Source: Nocardioides acrostichi
GTDB taxonomy: Bacteria; Actinomycetota; Actinomycetes; Propionibacteriales; Nocardioidaceae
Length of the DNA: 64,000 nucleotides
Direction: 5' to 3'
NCBI RefSeq assembly: GCF_015319165.1
Contig: NZ_JADIVZ010000001.1
Location: forward strand, 124,001 to 188,000
Shown: one piece after another, positions 17,770 to 26,125 of the stretch
How the letters are laid out: the number at the start of each line of letters is the position of its first letter
Numbering within the stretch: the first letter of the stretch is position 1
The notes under the pieces: model-generated
What the model was told of the DNA's origin: nothing
Databases searched by the model: none
What the model saw: the letters and a program-made list of their open reading frames with translations, nothing else
Made by a program: the position numbers and the translations under genes

Positions 17770-18332
17770 CGACTCCTGGTGGGCGGCTCGACGTACCCGA
17801 GTTCGAGGCGCTCTACCGCGCCACGGCGCCACACTTGTTCGGCTATCTGCGCCGACGTGGCGTGGCCGAGGCCGAAGACGTGGTGGCCGAGGTGTTCGCC
17901 GTCGCCTGGCGTCGTCGCGCCGAACTTCCGGACGCCGATCTGCGACGTGCCTGGCTCTTCGGCGCCGCAAGACGGGTCGTGCTCCAGCAATCTCGGCGAG
18001 AGCAGCGTGCTGGGAGGGCGGCCGAGGCGGCGGCGATGCTCGCGTCCTCCACGACTGGTGCGTCCGCGACGAGATCTTCGCCCGTTCGGGAGAACGCGGT
18101 GGCGCGAGCCCTGGCCCGACTCGACCCCGCCGCACGCGAGATCGTGCGGTTGGCGGAGTGGGAAGGTCTCTCGCCGGCCGAGATCGCGGTGGTCATCGGC
18201 GTGCGACCCGGCACGGCCAGAGTGCGCCTGCATCGGGCCCGACGTGCGCTGGCTGCCGACCCCGAACTGCGAGGCGTGCTCCAGGACGGCGACCACACGA
18301 CTCGGCTGGAGGCGTCTACCCTGCCGAGGTGA
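17766..18332 (+). CDS. ECF-type RNA polymerase sigma factor
   Basis: Protein of 188 aa with the two-domain ECF layout. Region 2 is LYRATAPHLFGYLRRRGVAE...VVAEVFAVAWRR (about 14-50). An alanine-rich linker follows, then region 4 with the helix-turn-helix LSPAEIAVVIGVRPGTARVRLHRARRAL (about 138-165). No N- or C-terminal extension is present. It overlaps the anti-sigma-like gene upstream and the flavin oxidoreductase gene downstream, each by GTGA, so all three are co-translated. It probably directs transcription of its own operon, but no obvious ECF promoter was recognised in front. Confidence 0.88.
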   Translation: MTTPGGRLDVPEFEALYRATAPHLFGYLRRRGVAEAEDVVAEVFAVAWRRRAELPDADLRRAWLFGAARRVVLQQSRREQRAGRAAEAAAMLASSTTGASATRSSPVRENAVARALARLDPAAREIVRLAEWEGLSPAEIAVVIGVRPGTARVRLHRARRALAADPELRGVLQDGDHTTRLEASTLPR

Positions 18333-19555
18333 CCGTCGACACACCGGCACCCGACCCGCTCGCCCCCGCCGAGCTGGGCCCGGTGCGGCTGCGCAACCGG
18401 GTGATCAAGGCGGCCACCTACGAGGGACTGAGTCATCGCGGGCGGGTCACACGGGATCTGCTCGACTTCCACCTGGCTTACGCGCGCGGCGGCGTCGGCA
18501 TGACGACGGTGGCGTACTGCGCGGTGAGCGCCGACGGGCGCACCGACAAGCACCAGATCCATTGGACCGACGAGGCGCTGCCCGGCCTGCGCACGCTCAC
18601 CGAGGCGGTGCACGCGGAGGGGGCGGCGGTGTCGGCGCAGATCGGGCACGCCGGACCCGTCGCCGACCCGCGCTCGGCCGGACGCCACGCGCTCGCGCCG
18701 AGCAGTCGCCTCACCGCCACGATGACGCGCACCCACGCGATCGACCGCGCCGGCATCGAGCGCGTCGTCCGGGCTCACGCGCAGGCGGCACGACGTGCGA
18801 TCGAGTGCGGCTTCGACGCCGTCGAGGTGCACCTGGGGCACAACTACCTGCTCAGCTCGTTCCTCAGCCCGCGGCTGAACCGCCGCGACGACGAGTACGG
18901 CGGATCGCTGGAGAACCGAGCGCGCTTCCCACGTCAGGTGCTCCGCGCGGTGCGCGAGGCCGTGGGCGACCGGATCGCGGTGCTGGTGAAGCTCAACATG
19001 GACGACGGGGTGCCCGGAGGCTTCTGGCTCGACGAGGCGATCGGTGTAGCGCAGTGGCTCGAGGCCGACGGCACCTGCGACGCGCTGGAGATGACGGCCG
19101 GTTCGTCGCTGGAGAACCCGATGTACCTCTTCAAGGGCGACGCGCCGCTGGAGGAGTTCGCCGCGGTGATGCCGCAACCGATAAGACTCGGCGTGAAGCT
19201 GGTCGGCAGGAGGTTCATCCGCGCCTACCCCTACCGCGACGCCTACCTGCTCCAGCACGCGCGCCAGGTACGGGCCGCCGTCGACCTGCCGATGGTGCTG
19301 CTCGGCGGCATCGTCGACCGGGCCTCGATGGACCTCGCGATGAGCACGGGCTTCGACTACGTCGCCATGGGGCGAGCGCTGCTGCGCAAGCCCGACCTGG
19401 TGAACCGGATCGCCGCCGACGCGAGCACGCCGAGCCTGTGCATCCACTGCAACAAGTGCATGCCCACCAACTTCACCGGCACCCGGTGCGTGCTCGTTGA
19501 CCGGGGCACCACGCGGCGAGACACCTGGGGAACCCCAGCGGGCTACGTGGGCTGA
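18329..19555 (+). CDS. NADH:flavin oxidoreductase (Old Yellow Enzyme family)
   Basis: FMN-dependent TIM-barrel oxidoreductase, 408 aa, starting at a GTG that overlaps the sigma-factor stop. Seen: RLRNRVIKAATYEG, QIGHAGP, EVHLGHNYLLSSFLSPRLNRRDDEYGGS (substrate-site His plus the family signature), a Lys/Asn FMN site, and VAMGRALLRKPDLV. The C-terminus has CIHCNKCMPTNFTGTRC, the cysteine pattern that binds a 4Fe-4S cluster in 2,4-dienoyl-CoA reductases, but the FAD/NADPH domain that normally follows is absent. It may reduce an electrophilic alkene. Coupling to an ECF sigma factor is unusual and suggests a stress-response target. Confidence 0.85.
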   Translation: MTVDTPAPDPLAPAELGPVRLRNRVIKAATYEGLSHRGRVTRDLLDFHLAYARGGVGMTTVAYCAVSADGRTDKHQIHWTDEALPGLRTLTEAVHAEGAAVSAQIGHAGPVADPRSAGRHALAPSSRLTATMTRTHAIDRAGIERVVRAHAQAARRAIECGFDAVEVHLGHNYLLSSFLSPRLNRRDDEYGGSLENRARFPRQVLRAVREAVGDRIAVLVKLNMDDGVPGGFWLDEAIGVAQWLEADGTCDALEMTAGSSLENPMYLFKGDAPLEEFAAVMPQPIRLGVKLVGRRFIRAYPYRDAYLLQHARQVRAAVDLPMVLLGGIVDRASMDLAMSTGFDYVAMGRALLRKPDLVNRIAADASTPSLCIHCNKCMPTNFTGTRCVLVDRGTTRRDTWGTPAGYVG

Positions 19556-19586
19556 CTCTGAGTCCACGCTGAGTCGACGCTGAGAG

Positions 19587-19630
19587 CACGGGCCGGGACT
19601 TCTCAGCGCTTTCTCGGGCGCCGGCCCGTG
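19587..19630 (+). terminator. Hairpin after the sigma/OYE operon
   Basis: CACGGGCCGG (19587-19596) pairs exactly with CCGGCCCGTG (19621-19630) across a 24-base loop. There is no T-run, so a terminator role is possible but unproven; it sits 32 bp after the oxidoreductase stop and before the protease gene. Confidence 0.4.
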
Positions 19631-19706
19631 ACCCCGCTGGCGGGCGCGACGTTGCACTGGTCAACCACCCGAGACGCCTCGGCGTCCCCCACCTCTTGGA
19701 GCTCTC

Positions 19707-21587
19707 GTGTACCCCACCTCTCCCCGCCGTTGGAAAGCCGCCGCCACCGCGGCCCTCGCTGCCGGTGCCCTGCTGGTCACCCCCGCGGCCGGTGCCGCAG
19801 TCGCGCACACGGCCTCCCGCCGCGCCGACACCCAGAAACTCACCCGGGACTTCACCTACAACCTGCTGCCGGGCCTGTCCCAGGCCACGGACCTCGGTGC
19901 GGCGCCTGCGGCGACCCCGATGCACCTCGTGGTGAGCCTCGACCGCCCGCACCTGGCCGCCGAGCGCCGCCTCATCACCGCGATGAACACGCCGGGCAAC
20001 GCCCACTACGGGCACTTCCTGACGCCGGCGCGGTTCGCGCGCCGGTTCGGGGTGCCGGCCGCTCAGCAGGCGCGAGTCACCCAGTACTTCACCGACGCCG
20101 GCCTGAGCGTCGACCACGTCTCCCGAGCGGGCGACGTGCTGAGTCTCAGCGGCACGTCGTCCGCGGTGTCCTCTGCCTTCCACACCCCCATCGACCGGTT
20201 CCGCACCGATGGCACCACGTTCCTCGCCAACACCGCCGCCCCCTCGTACGCGAAAGGCCTCGGCATCAGCAACGTCGTCGGCCTGAACACCCTCCAGGCC
20301 TACCGCACCACCACCGGGCCGCACACCCACTCGGGCACGGCGGCCACCACCAGCCAGGACTCCTGCCTGCCCACGGGCGACTGCATCGGCTCCACCACTC
20401 CGCAGGATCTCTGGAAGGCCTACCAGCAGCCGGCCCGCTGGAAGGGCCAGAAGCAGGGTGTCGCGGTCTTCGGCGAGGGCCAGAGCAAGGACGTCATCGC
20501 CGACCTGCGCGACTTCGAGACGGCCAACAAGCTGCCGCGGGTGCCGGTGCGGGTGAAGCACCCGAAGGGTGACAGCGGATTCTCCGACGACTCCGGTCGC
20601 GTCGAGTGGAACATCGACACCCAGGCCTCGACCGGGATGGCGCCGAAGGTCGGCAAGCTCACCCTCTACTTCGGCAAGGATCTCAGCGACGCCGACGTCG
20701 ATGCGGTGTTCAGTCAGTTCGCGGACGACGCGAAGGGGCCGTTGCAGGCCTCCGCGAGCTACGGCGAGTGTGAGTCGATCCCGTACGTGAGCGACGCCGT
20801 GGCGCCGGTGCTCAACGACCCCACGGTCTACAACCTCCCGGCGGGCATCGGCATCGGCAACGCCAGTGACGCGACCCTCACACCGATCACCCAGCAGATC
20901 GCGCTCGAGGGCAAGACCGTGTTCGTCTCGACCGGTGACACCGGCTCCTCGTGCCCGGTGGCCTATGCCGCGGTGATCGGAGCCGGAAACGGTGTGCTGA
21001 ACCAGGGGGTGCCGATCACCAACTCCCCGGCGTCGCTGCCCTACGTGACCGCCGTGGGCGGCACCGTGCTCTACACCGACGGCCAGGGCCGGCGCACCCA
21101 CGAGTACGGCTGGGCGTTCGGCGGCGGCGGCTCGACGCTGTTCATCGACCGTCCGGACTACCAGAAGGGCGTCGCGAACAACGCGATCCCGTGTGTCACG
21201 ACCGGCAACCCGTGCCGCGGCATCGCCGATGTGGCGGCCCAGTCCGGTGACGCTCTCTCGAACGGCTACCTCATCAAGTCCGCCGGTCAGGACAGCTACG
21301 GCGGAGGAACGTCGCTCTCGGCTCCGCTGATGCAGGGCATGTGGGCGCGCATCCAGTCGGCCTCCAAGAAGTCCCGCGGCAACGGATTCGCCAACTACGG
21401 CCTCTACCGGGCCGGCACGAGCAACGCCGCCGCGAAGGACTACTTCGACGTCACCTCGACCGACACCAGCACCGGGGTGCCGGCCACCAACGGCCTCTAC
21501 CCGACGACGCCCGGCTGGGACTACGTCACGGGGTGGGGCACTCCCAAGGTCAAGGGGCTCATCTGCACACTCGATCGACGTTGCTGA
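19707..21587 (+). CDS. Secreted S53 (sedolisin/kumamolisin-like) serine-carboxyl protease
   Basis: Protein of 626 aa. The GTG start has GGAG 5 bases upstream. A signal peptide covers about residues 1-31. A pro-domain (about 50-205, MHLVVSLDRPHL...GHFLTPARFARRFG) precedes the peptidase domain. The catalytic Glu/Asp pair is in EWNIDTQ (about 300-306), an oxyanion Asp is likely in VSTGDTGSS, and the nucleophile is Ser536 in GGGTSLSAP. A calcium site is expected near the C-terminus. Such enzymes are acid-active endopeptidases secreted as zymogens. It appears monocistronic and is followed by a strong GC hairpin. Confidence 0.92.
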   Translation: MYPTSPRRWKAAATAALAAGALLVTPAAGAAVAHTASRRADTQKLTRDFTYNLLPGLSQATDLGAAPAATPMHLVVSLDRPHLAAERRLITAMNTPGNAHYGHFLTPARFARRFGVPAAQQARVTQYFTDAGLSVDHVSRAGDVLSLSGTSSAVSSAFHTPIDRFRTDGTTFLANTAAPSYAKGLGISNVVGLNTLQAYRTTTGPHTHSGTAATTSQDSCLPTGDCIGSTTPQDLWKAYQQPARWKGQKQGVAVFGEGQSKDVIADLRDFETANKLPRVPVRVKHPKGDSGFSDDSGRVEWNIDTQASTGMAPKVGKLTLYFGKDLSDADVDAVFSQFADDAKGPLQASASYGECESIPYVSDAVAPVLNDPTVYNLPAGIGIGNASDATLTPITQQIALEGKTVFVSTGDTGSSCPVAYAAVIGAGNGVLNQGVPITNSPASLPYVTAVGGTVLYTDGQGRRTHEYGWAFGGGGSTLFIDRPDYQKGVANNAIPCVTTGNPCRGIADVAAQSGDALSNGYLIKSAGQDSYGGGTSLSAPLMQGMWARIQSASKKSRGNGFANYGLYRAGTSNAAAKDYFDVTSTDTSTGVPATNGLYPTTPGWDYVTGWGTPKVKGLICTLDRRC

Positions 21588-21623
21588 CGGGGTGCTTGCC
21601 GGGGTGTTGAGCACCCACTGACT

Positions 21624-21669
21624 CCCTCCCGGGGCCTCGATCTCATGGGGGATCCAGGCCCCGGGAGGG
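21624..21669 (+). terminator. GC-rich hairpin after the S53 protease gene
   Basis: CCCTCCCGGGGCCT (21624-21637) pairs perfectly with AGGCCCCGGGAGGG (21656-21669): a 14-bp stem with an 18-base loop, 37 bp after the protease stop. There is no T-run, as is common for terminators in GC-rich actinomycetes. Confidence 0.6.
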
Positions 21670-21745
21670 CTGCCCCGCCGGCGGTGGCACGGATCACGTG
21701 TCCGTCGGTTGGGGTGCTCCTGGGCGGCGCTGTCACCATCGCGAC

Positions 21746-23080
21746 ATGACCGACGAGCGCGAGGTGAACCTGACGCTGGACCTGTGCCTGCGCATGGGTG
21801 AGCTGCTGCTCTCGACCGGGGTCGGTGCGGCCGACGTGACGGCCACGATGCTCTCGGTCAGCCGATCGCTGGGCCTACGCAACGTCGACGTCGACATCAT
21901 CTTCACCTCGCTCACGATGAGCTACCAAGACACCGCCGAGCGGCAGGCGATCACCGCCCGCCGCCAGGTCCAGCAGCGCGCGATCGACTACGAGCAGCTC
22001 ACCCGGGCCGACCATCTCATCCGCGCCATCCTCAACGGCGAGACCGACTTGCGCGGGGCCCGCACCGAACTGGGTCGGATCACCTCCAGCGGACGCCGCC
22101 GCCCGCGCACGGCCATCACCTTCGGGTGGGGGGTCATGGCGGCCGGTGTCGGGCTCCAGCTCGGGGGCAACGGCTGGGTGCTGCTCACGGCGTTCGTGTC
22201 GGCCATGCTCATCGACCGGCTCCAGTTGCGCATGTCGCGGCGCCGGATGCCCGGCTTCTACCAGCAGGTGCTCGGCGGCGGCGTGGCGTCGCTGCTGGCC
22301 ATCGGCGTCGGGGCGACCCCGCTGCACGTCAACGTCTCGGCGGTCATCACCGCCAACATCGTGCTGCTGCTGGCGGGCATCGGGTTCATGAGCGCGCTCC
22401 AAGATGCCCTCACCAGCTTCTACATCACCGCGGGGGCCCGCCTGACCGAGGCGCTGCTGGCGACGGCCGGCATCATCGCCGGCGTCTCCGGCGGGCTCGG
22501 CGTGGCGCAGGTCGCGGGCCTGCGGATACCGTCGATCAACCCGGGCCGGTACAGCCTCCAGACGTTCGGCATGCTCGTGCTGGGTGCTGCAGTCGCGGCG
22601 GCGGCCTTCGCCTACGCCTCACGGGCGCCGCACCGGATCCTCGCGCCGATCGCTCTGGTCGCCGGCGTCGCGATCGCCGTCAGCCGGATGCTCGACCAAC
22701 TCGGGGTCGGGCGCGCCTGGTCGGTGGCCTGGGCCGCCCTGCTGGTGGGCGTGGTGGCCTACGCGATCGCGGGGCGCTTCTCCGTGCCTCCGTTGGTGGT
22801 CGTCGTGCCGGCCCTGGTGCCGATGCTCCCCGGTATCTCCATCTACACCGGCTTGAGCCTGCTGGCCATGGACGACAGCCAGGTGCCGGCCGGTCTGCTC
22901 GCCCTCGGCACCGCGGTGTCGGTCGCGATCGCTCTCGCTGCCGGCGTCCTGCTCGGCCAGTACCTCTCCCAGCCGCTCAAGCGCGAGGCGCGCCGGCTCG
23001 AGGCCCGATTGTCGGGTCCGCGGCTGGTGGGTCCGGTGCGACAGGTGACGCGGCGTCGGGAGTCGCGCCGCGTCGGCTGA
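21746..23080 (+). CDS. Threonine/serine exporter family protein (ThrE-like)
   Basis: Protein of 444 aa. The N-terminal soluble domain (about 1-115, with TLDLCLRMGELLLSTGVGAADVTATM) is typical of the ThrE/DUF1212 part. About ten hydrophobic helices follow, the last six or so corresponding to the ThrE-2 half, with PLVVVVPALVPMLPG. In corynebacteria ThrE exports threonine and serine by proton motive force; the substrate here is inferred from family. The ATG at 21746 is preferred to upstream codons because it matches the family N-terminus. The arginine-rich tail (RRRESRRVG) should lie in the cytoplasm. It stands alone. Confidence 0.85.
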   Translation: MTDEREVNLTLDLCLRMGELLLSTGVGAADVTATMLSVSRSLGLRNVDVDIIFTSLTMSYQDTAERQAITARRQVQQRAIDYEQLTRADHLIRAILNGETDLRGARTELGRITSSGRRRPRTAITFGWGVMAAGVGLQLGGNGWVLLTAFVSAMLIDRLQLRMSRRRMPGFYQQVLGGGVASLLAIGVGATPLHVNVSAVITANIVLLLAGIGFMSALQDALTSFYITAGARLTEALLATAGIIAGVSGGLGVAQVAGLRIPSINPGRYSLQTFGMLVLGAAVAAAAFAYASRAPHRILAPIALVAGVAIAVSRMLDQLGVGRAWSVAWAALLVGVVAYAIAGRFSVPPLVVVVPALVPMLPGISIYTGLSLLAMDDSQVPAGLLALGTAVSVAIALAAGVLLGQYLSQPLKREARRLEARLSGPRLVGPVRQVTRRRESRRVG

Positions 23081-23102
23081 CCCGCTCCGCCCGGACTCGG
23101 GG

Positions 23103-23624
23103 TCACTGGGGCACGAGGTCGAGCCAGCGACGGTGGCTGCCGTCGAACGGCGTTCGGCGCGCCTGCATCGCCGCATGGACGGCGGCGCACTCAGCACGCG
23201 CCTGGGTCACGACGTCGTCGGGGTAGCCGAGGGCGAGACGGTGCTCCTCGAACTCATCCTCGTCGTCGACGAAGAGCCGCCCCGTGCGCTCGCGGACCAC
23301 GTCGAGGTCGAGGTCGGTGCTGCGCAGTACCCAGGTGTCGTCGTGCTCGCCCACCCACGCGAGGGCCGGGGGAGTGGCGATGTCGACATAGGTGTCGCAC
23401 CACCAGTGGTCGGGTGCGTGCCAGGTGGGCAGGTACCAGCCTTTCCGCGGTGCCAGGGTCACCGTCGGCACGTCGCTGACGAACTCCATGCCCGGGCGCG
23501 AGTGGCGGGTGCCCGCCGGCACCCCGAGCCAGTGACCGTGCTCGTCCTCGCCCAGCCAGATCGCCGCGAACTCCCAGTGCGCACGGTTGCCCCACTTGGT
23601 CATCACGATCCGGCCGGGGGTCAT
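23103..23624 (-). CDS. DUF402-domain protein
   Basis: Protein of 173 aa from the ATG at 23624; an upstream start at 23711 would place the N-terminus inside the palindrome and is rejected. It has the DUF402 layout: KGWYLPTWHAPDHWWCDTYVDIATPP, then a D/E-rich strand pair (TDLDLDVVRERTGRLFVDDEDEFEEH), then a C-terminal helix. Family members include nucleoside diphosphate/triphosphate phosphatases whose acidic residues bind metal; whether this one is catalytic is unknown. Two strong palindromes lie in its upstream region and may control it. Confidence 0.75.
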   Translation of the reverse strand: MTPGRIVMTKWGNRAHWEFAAIWLGEDEHGHWLGVPAGTRHSRPGMEFVSDVPTVTLAPRKGWYLPTWHAPDHWWCDTYVDIATPPALAWVGEHDDTWVLRSTDLDLDVVRERTGRLFVDDEDEFEEHRLALGYPDDVVTQARAECAAVHAAMQARRTPFDGSHRRWLDLVPQ

Positions 23625-23657
23625 GGCGCCGACCCTAGCGACGTGCGCGAGGTGCAC

Positions 23658-23718
23658 GTTTGGTACCAAACCACAGTAAAATCCCCGGTCTTTACCGTCG
23701 TTTGGTACCAAACGACGG
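23658..23718. promoter_or_regulatory. Twin GTTTGGTACCAAAC palindromes
   Basis: The perfect 14-bp palindrome GTTTGGTACCAAAC occurs at 23658-23671 and again at 23700-23713. The second extends to a perfect 24-bp palindrome (23695-23718, flanked by CCGTC and GACGG). The spacing is 42 bp, four helical turns. The AT-rich stretch between them could hold a promoter for the DUF402 gene on the minus strand. This looks like a cooperative operator; the longer copy could also act as a terminator for the SDR gene. The binding protein is not known. Confidence 0.6.
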
Positions 23719-23733
23719 CCTCTAACGCCCCAA

Positions 23734-24570
23734 TCACACTGCCTTGGCGGGGAGCACCTTCTTGCTGATCCGGGCGACGACGTCTTGGTACCGAGAGCCG
23801 GAGAACTTGGCGAAGGTGTGCAGGGCGTGGGCGTCGAGGCCGACGAGCACGCGGGCCTGGTTCCTCTCGATGCCGCGCACGATGATCTGGGCCGCCTTCT
23901 CGGGCGTGGTCTTGGCGAGCTTCTTGTCGAAGAACTCGGCCGTGGCCTTCTGGTCCTCCTTGGAGGAGACGCGGGAGTTGCGGGCGATGGCGGTCTTGAT
24001 GCCGCCGGGGTGCACGCTGGTGACGCCGACGGGGTGCCCGGCGATGAGCATCTCCTCGCGCACGGCCTCGGTCATGCCGCGTACGGCGTACTTGGCGGCG
24101 TTGTACATCGACTGGCCGGGCATCGAGAGCAGACCGAACAGCGAGGAGATGTTGACCAGGTGGCCGTCGCCGGAGGCGATGAGGTGCGGCAGGAACGCCT
24201 TGGTGCCGGTGATCACCCCCCCGAGGTTGATGCCGAGGATCCAGTCGATGTCGGGCCAGTCGAGGTCGACCAGGTCACCGGCCAGCGCCACGCCGGCGTT
24301 GTTGACGACGACGTTCACGCGGCCGAAGTGGGCGGCCACCTCGTCGGCGTAGGCGAGGAAGGCGTCCCGATCGGCGACGTCGAGCCGCTGGCCGACGACC
24401 TCGGGGGAGCCGGCTGCCTCGGCCAGGCGCACGGTCTCGGCGAGGCCGGCCTCGTCGACGTCCGAGAGCGCGAGGCGCGAGCCCTTGGCGGCGAGGTCGA
24501 GGGCGAGGGCGCGACCGATGCCGGATCCGGCTCCGGTGATGACGACGACCTTGTCGTGGAGCGACTTCAT
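23734..24570 (-). CDS. SDR-family oxidoreductase (SadH-like)
   Basis: Classical short-chain dehydrogenase of 278 aa: TGAGSGIG cofactor site (about 12-19), NNAG, catalytic Ser in NISSLFG, and YNAAKYA supplying Tyr and Lys. The sequence resembles the mycobacterial SadH/Rv3085 group (HLIASGDGHLVNISS, AIARNSR). Its ATG overlaps the stop of the monooxygenase gene upstream (ATGA), so the two should be made together. A likely role is alcohol/ketone interconversion before or after the monooxygenase step. Confidence 0.9.
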   Translation of the reverse strand: MKSLHDKVVVITGAGSGIGRALALDLAAKGSRLALSDVDEAGLAETVRLAEAAGSPEVVGQRLDVADRDAFLAYADEVAAHFGRVNVVVNNAGVALAGDLVDLDWPDIDWILGINLGGVITGTKAFLPHLIASGDGHLVNISSLFGLLSMPGQSMYNAAKYAVRGMTEAVREEMLIAGHPVGVTSVHPGGIKTAIARNSRVSSKEDQKATAEFFDKKLAKTTPEKAAQIIVRGIERNQARVLVGLDAHALHTFAKFSGSRYQDVVARISKKVLPAKAV

Positions 24571-26084
24571 GCGGAAACGACCTCCTGGGTCGGGGTGGTG
24601 GTGTGCTCGGGGCTCAAGACGTACTGCTCGGCGTCGAAACGGGCGAGCAGCCGCCGGAAGGTGAAGGTGGTGCGCGGCCACAGCGTCGTGTTGCGGCCGT
24701 GCTCGTCGAGGTACCAGCTGGCGCAGCCGCCGCTGTTCCATACCGTGCGGCGCATGCGGCGGTGCAGGTCGTCGTTCCAGTCGGACGTCGCCTGCTCGGT
24801 CGGCTCGACGGCGCCGAGGCCCTGGGCCCGCATGGTGCGGATCGCGTCGCGCAGGTACGCGACCTGGCTCTCGATGATGAACACCATGCTCGAGTGCCCC
24901 AACCCGGTGTTGGGTCCGACGATGGTGAACAGGTTGGGGAACTCCGGGACCGTGGTGCCCTTGTAGGCGGCCATGCCACTCTCGGTCCAGCGCTCGGCGA
25001 GTGTCTCGCCGGTCCGGCCCGTGACGAGGTGGGCGATCGGCAGATCGGTGGTCGCGAACCCGGTGGCGACGACGAGCACGTCGACCTCGCGCCGGGTGCC
25101 GTCGCGGGTGAGGATCGCGTTGCCGTCGATCCGGGCTATGCCGTCGGTGACGAGCTCGACGTTGTCGCTGGCGACGGCGGGGTAGTAGGTGTTCGAGATG
25201 AGGATGCGCTTGCAGCCGATCTGGAAGTCCGGGGTGAGCGCGGCGCGCAGGTCCGGGTCGGCCACGGCGTCGGCGAGGTTCTTCAGCGCCATCTTCTGGG
25301 CCGGCATCGCCAACGCAGGGTTCCAGGTGAAGCCGGGCACGTAGGTCTCGCGACCCCAGTAGATGGCGGTGCGGTAGAGCTTCTGGAGACCTGGCACGTG
25401 CCGCAGCGCCGCCCTCTCGAGTCGGGAGTAGGTGCGGTCGTGGCGCGGCATCACGTACGGCGCGGTGCGCTGGTAGAGGTCGAGGTGGGCCACCTGCTCC
25501 TGGAGCTTCGGCACGATCTGGATCGCCGAGGCGCCGGTGCCGATGACCGCGACGCGCTTGCCGGCGAGGTCGGCGTCGGCGTCCCACTGGGCGCTGTGGA
25601 ACAACTCGCCGGTGAAGCCGTCGATGCCCTCGATCTCGGGCAGCTTGGGCTCCGAGAGAGCTCCGGTGCCGGTGATCAGGGTGCGCGAGACGTAGGTCTG
25701 CTCGCCCTCCGGGCCTCGCGCGGTGACGTGCCAGCGCTGCGTGGCGCCGTCCCACGTGGCGGCCGTGACCTCGGTGTCGAACCGGAACCGCTCGAGCACG
25801 CCGGACTCGCGGGCCACTCGTTCGATGTAGGCCTGGATCTCGGGCTGCGGCGAGAACGACATCGACCAGTCGGGGTTGGGTGCGAACGAGAAGGAGTACA
25901 GCTGGCTGGGCACGTCGCAGGCGGCGCCGGGGTAGGTGTTGTCGCGCCACGTGCCGCCGACGTCGTGACCCTTCTCCAGGACGACGACGTCGCGCTCGCC
26001 GTCCTCGTCGAGCTTGATGGCGGCGGCGATCCCGGCGAACCCGGCACCCACGATCACGTGGTCGACAGCGAGAGAGCGAGGCAT
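24567..26084 (-). CDS. Flavin-containing / Baeyer-Villiger-type monooxygenase
   Basis: Protein of 505 aa with two dinucleotide-binding sites: GAGFAGIA near residue 13 for FAD and GTGASAIQ near 180 for NADPH. Between them FTGELFHSAQWD fits the Baeyer-Villiger fingerprint FxGxxxHxxxW. It resembles the mycobacterial MymA group. It inserts oxygen next to a ketone, or oxidises a heteroatom; the substrate is unknown. It is co-transcribed with the SadH-like SDR and divergent from a TetR repressor whose operator overlaps its promoter. The ATG at 26084 lies where a leaderless transcript would start. Confidence 0.9.
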   Translation of the reverse strand: MPRSLAVDHVIVGAGFAGIAAAIKLDEDGERDVVVLEKGHDVGGTWRDNTYPGAACDVPSQLYSFSFAPNPDWSMSFSPQPEIQAYIERVARESGVLERFRFDTEVTAATWDGATQRWHVTARGPEGEQTYVSRTLITGTGALSEPKLPEIEGIDGFTGELFHSAQWDADADLAGKRVAVIGTGASAIQIVPKLQEQVAHLDLYQRTAPYVMPRHDRTYSRLERAALRHVPGLQKLYRTAIYWGRETYVPGFTWNPALAMPAQKMALKNLADAVADPDLRAALTPDFQIGCKRILISNTYYPAVASDNVELVTDGIARIDGNAILTRDGTRREVDVLVVATGFATTDLPIAHLVTGRTGETLAERWTESGMAAYKGTTVPEFPNLFTIVGPNTGLGHSSMVFIIESQVAYLRDAIRTMRAQGLGAVEPTEQATSDWNDDLHRRMRRTVWNSGGCASWYLDEHGRNTTLWPRTTFTFRRLLARFDAEQYVLSPEHTTTPTQEVVSA

Positions 26085-26091
26085 GTCGGTG

Positions 26092-26124
26092 AGAATACTG
26101 GCGCTATTGAAAAAACGTCAATAG
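26092..26124 (-). promoter_or_regulatory. Promoter and TetR-type operator between the monooxygenase and its regulator
   Basis: CTATTGA (26104-26110) and TCAATAG (26118-26124) form a perfect inverted repeat with a 7-bp spacer, the usual shape of a TetR operator. On the minus strand, TTGACG (26116-26121) and TATTCT (26092-26097) are separated by 18 bp, and the transcript would start at the monooxygenase ATG. The operator covers the -35 box and ends one base before the TetR start codon, so it can repress both directions. Confidence 0.7.
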
Positions 26125-26125
26125 A

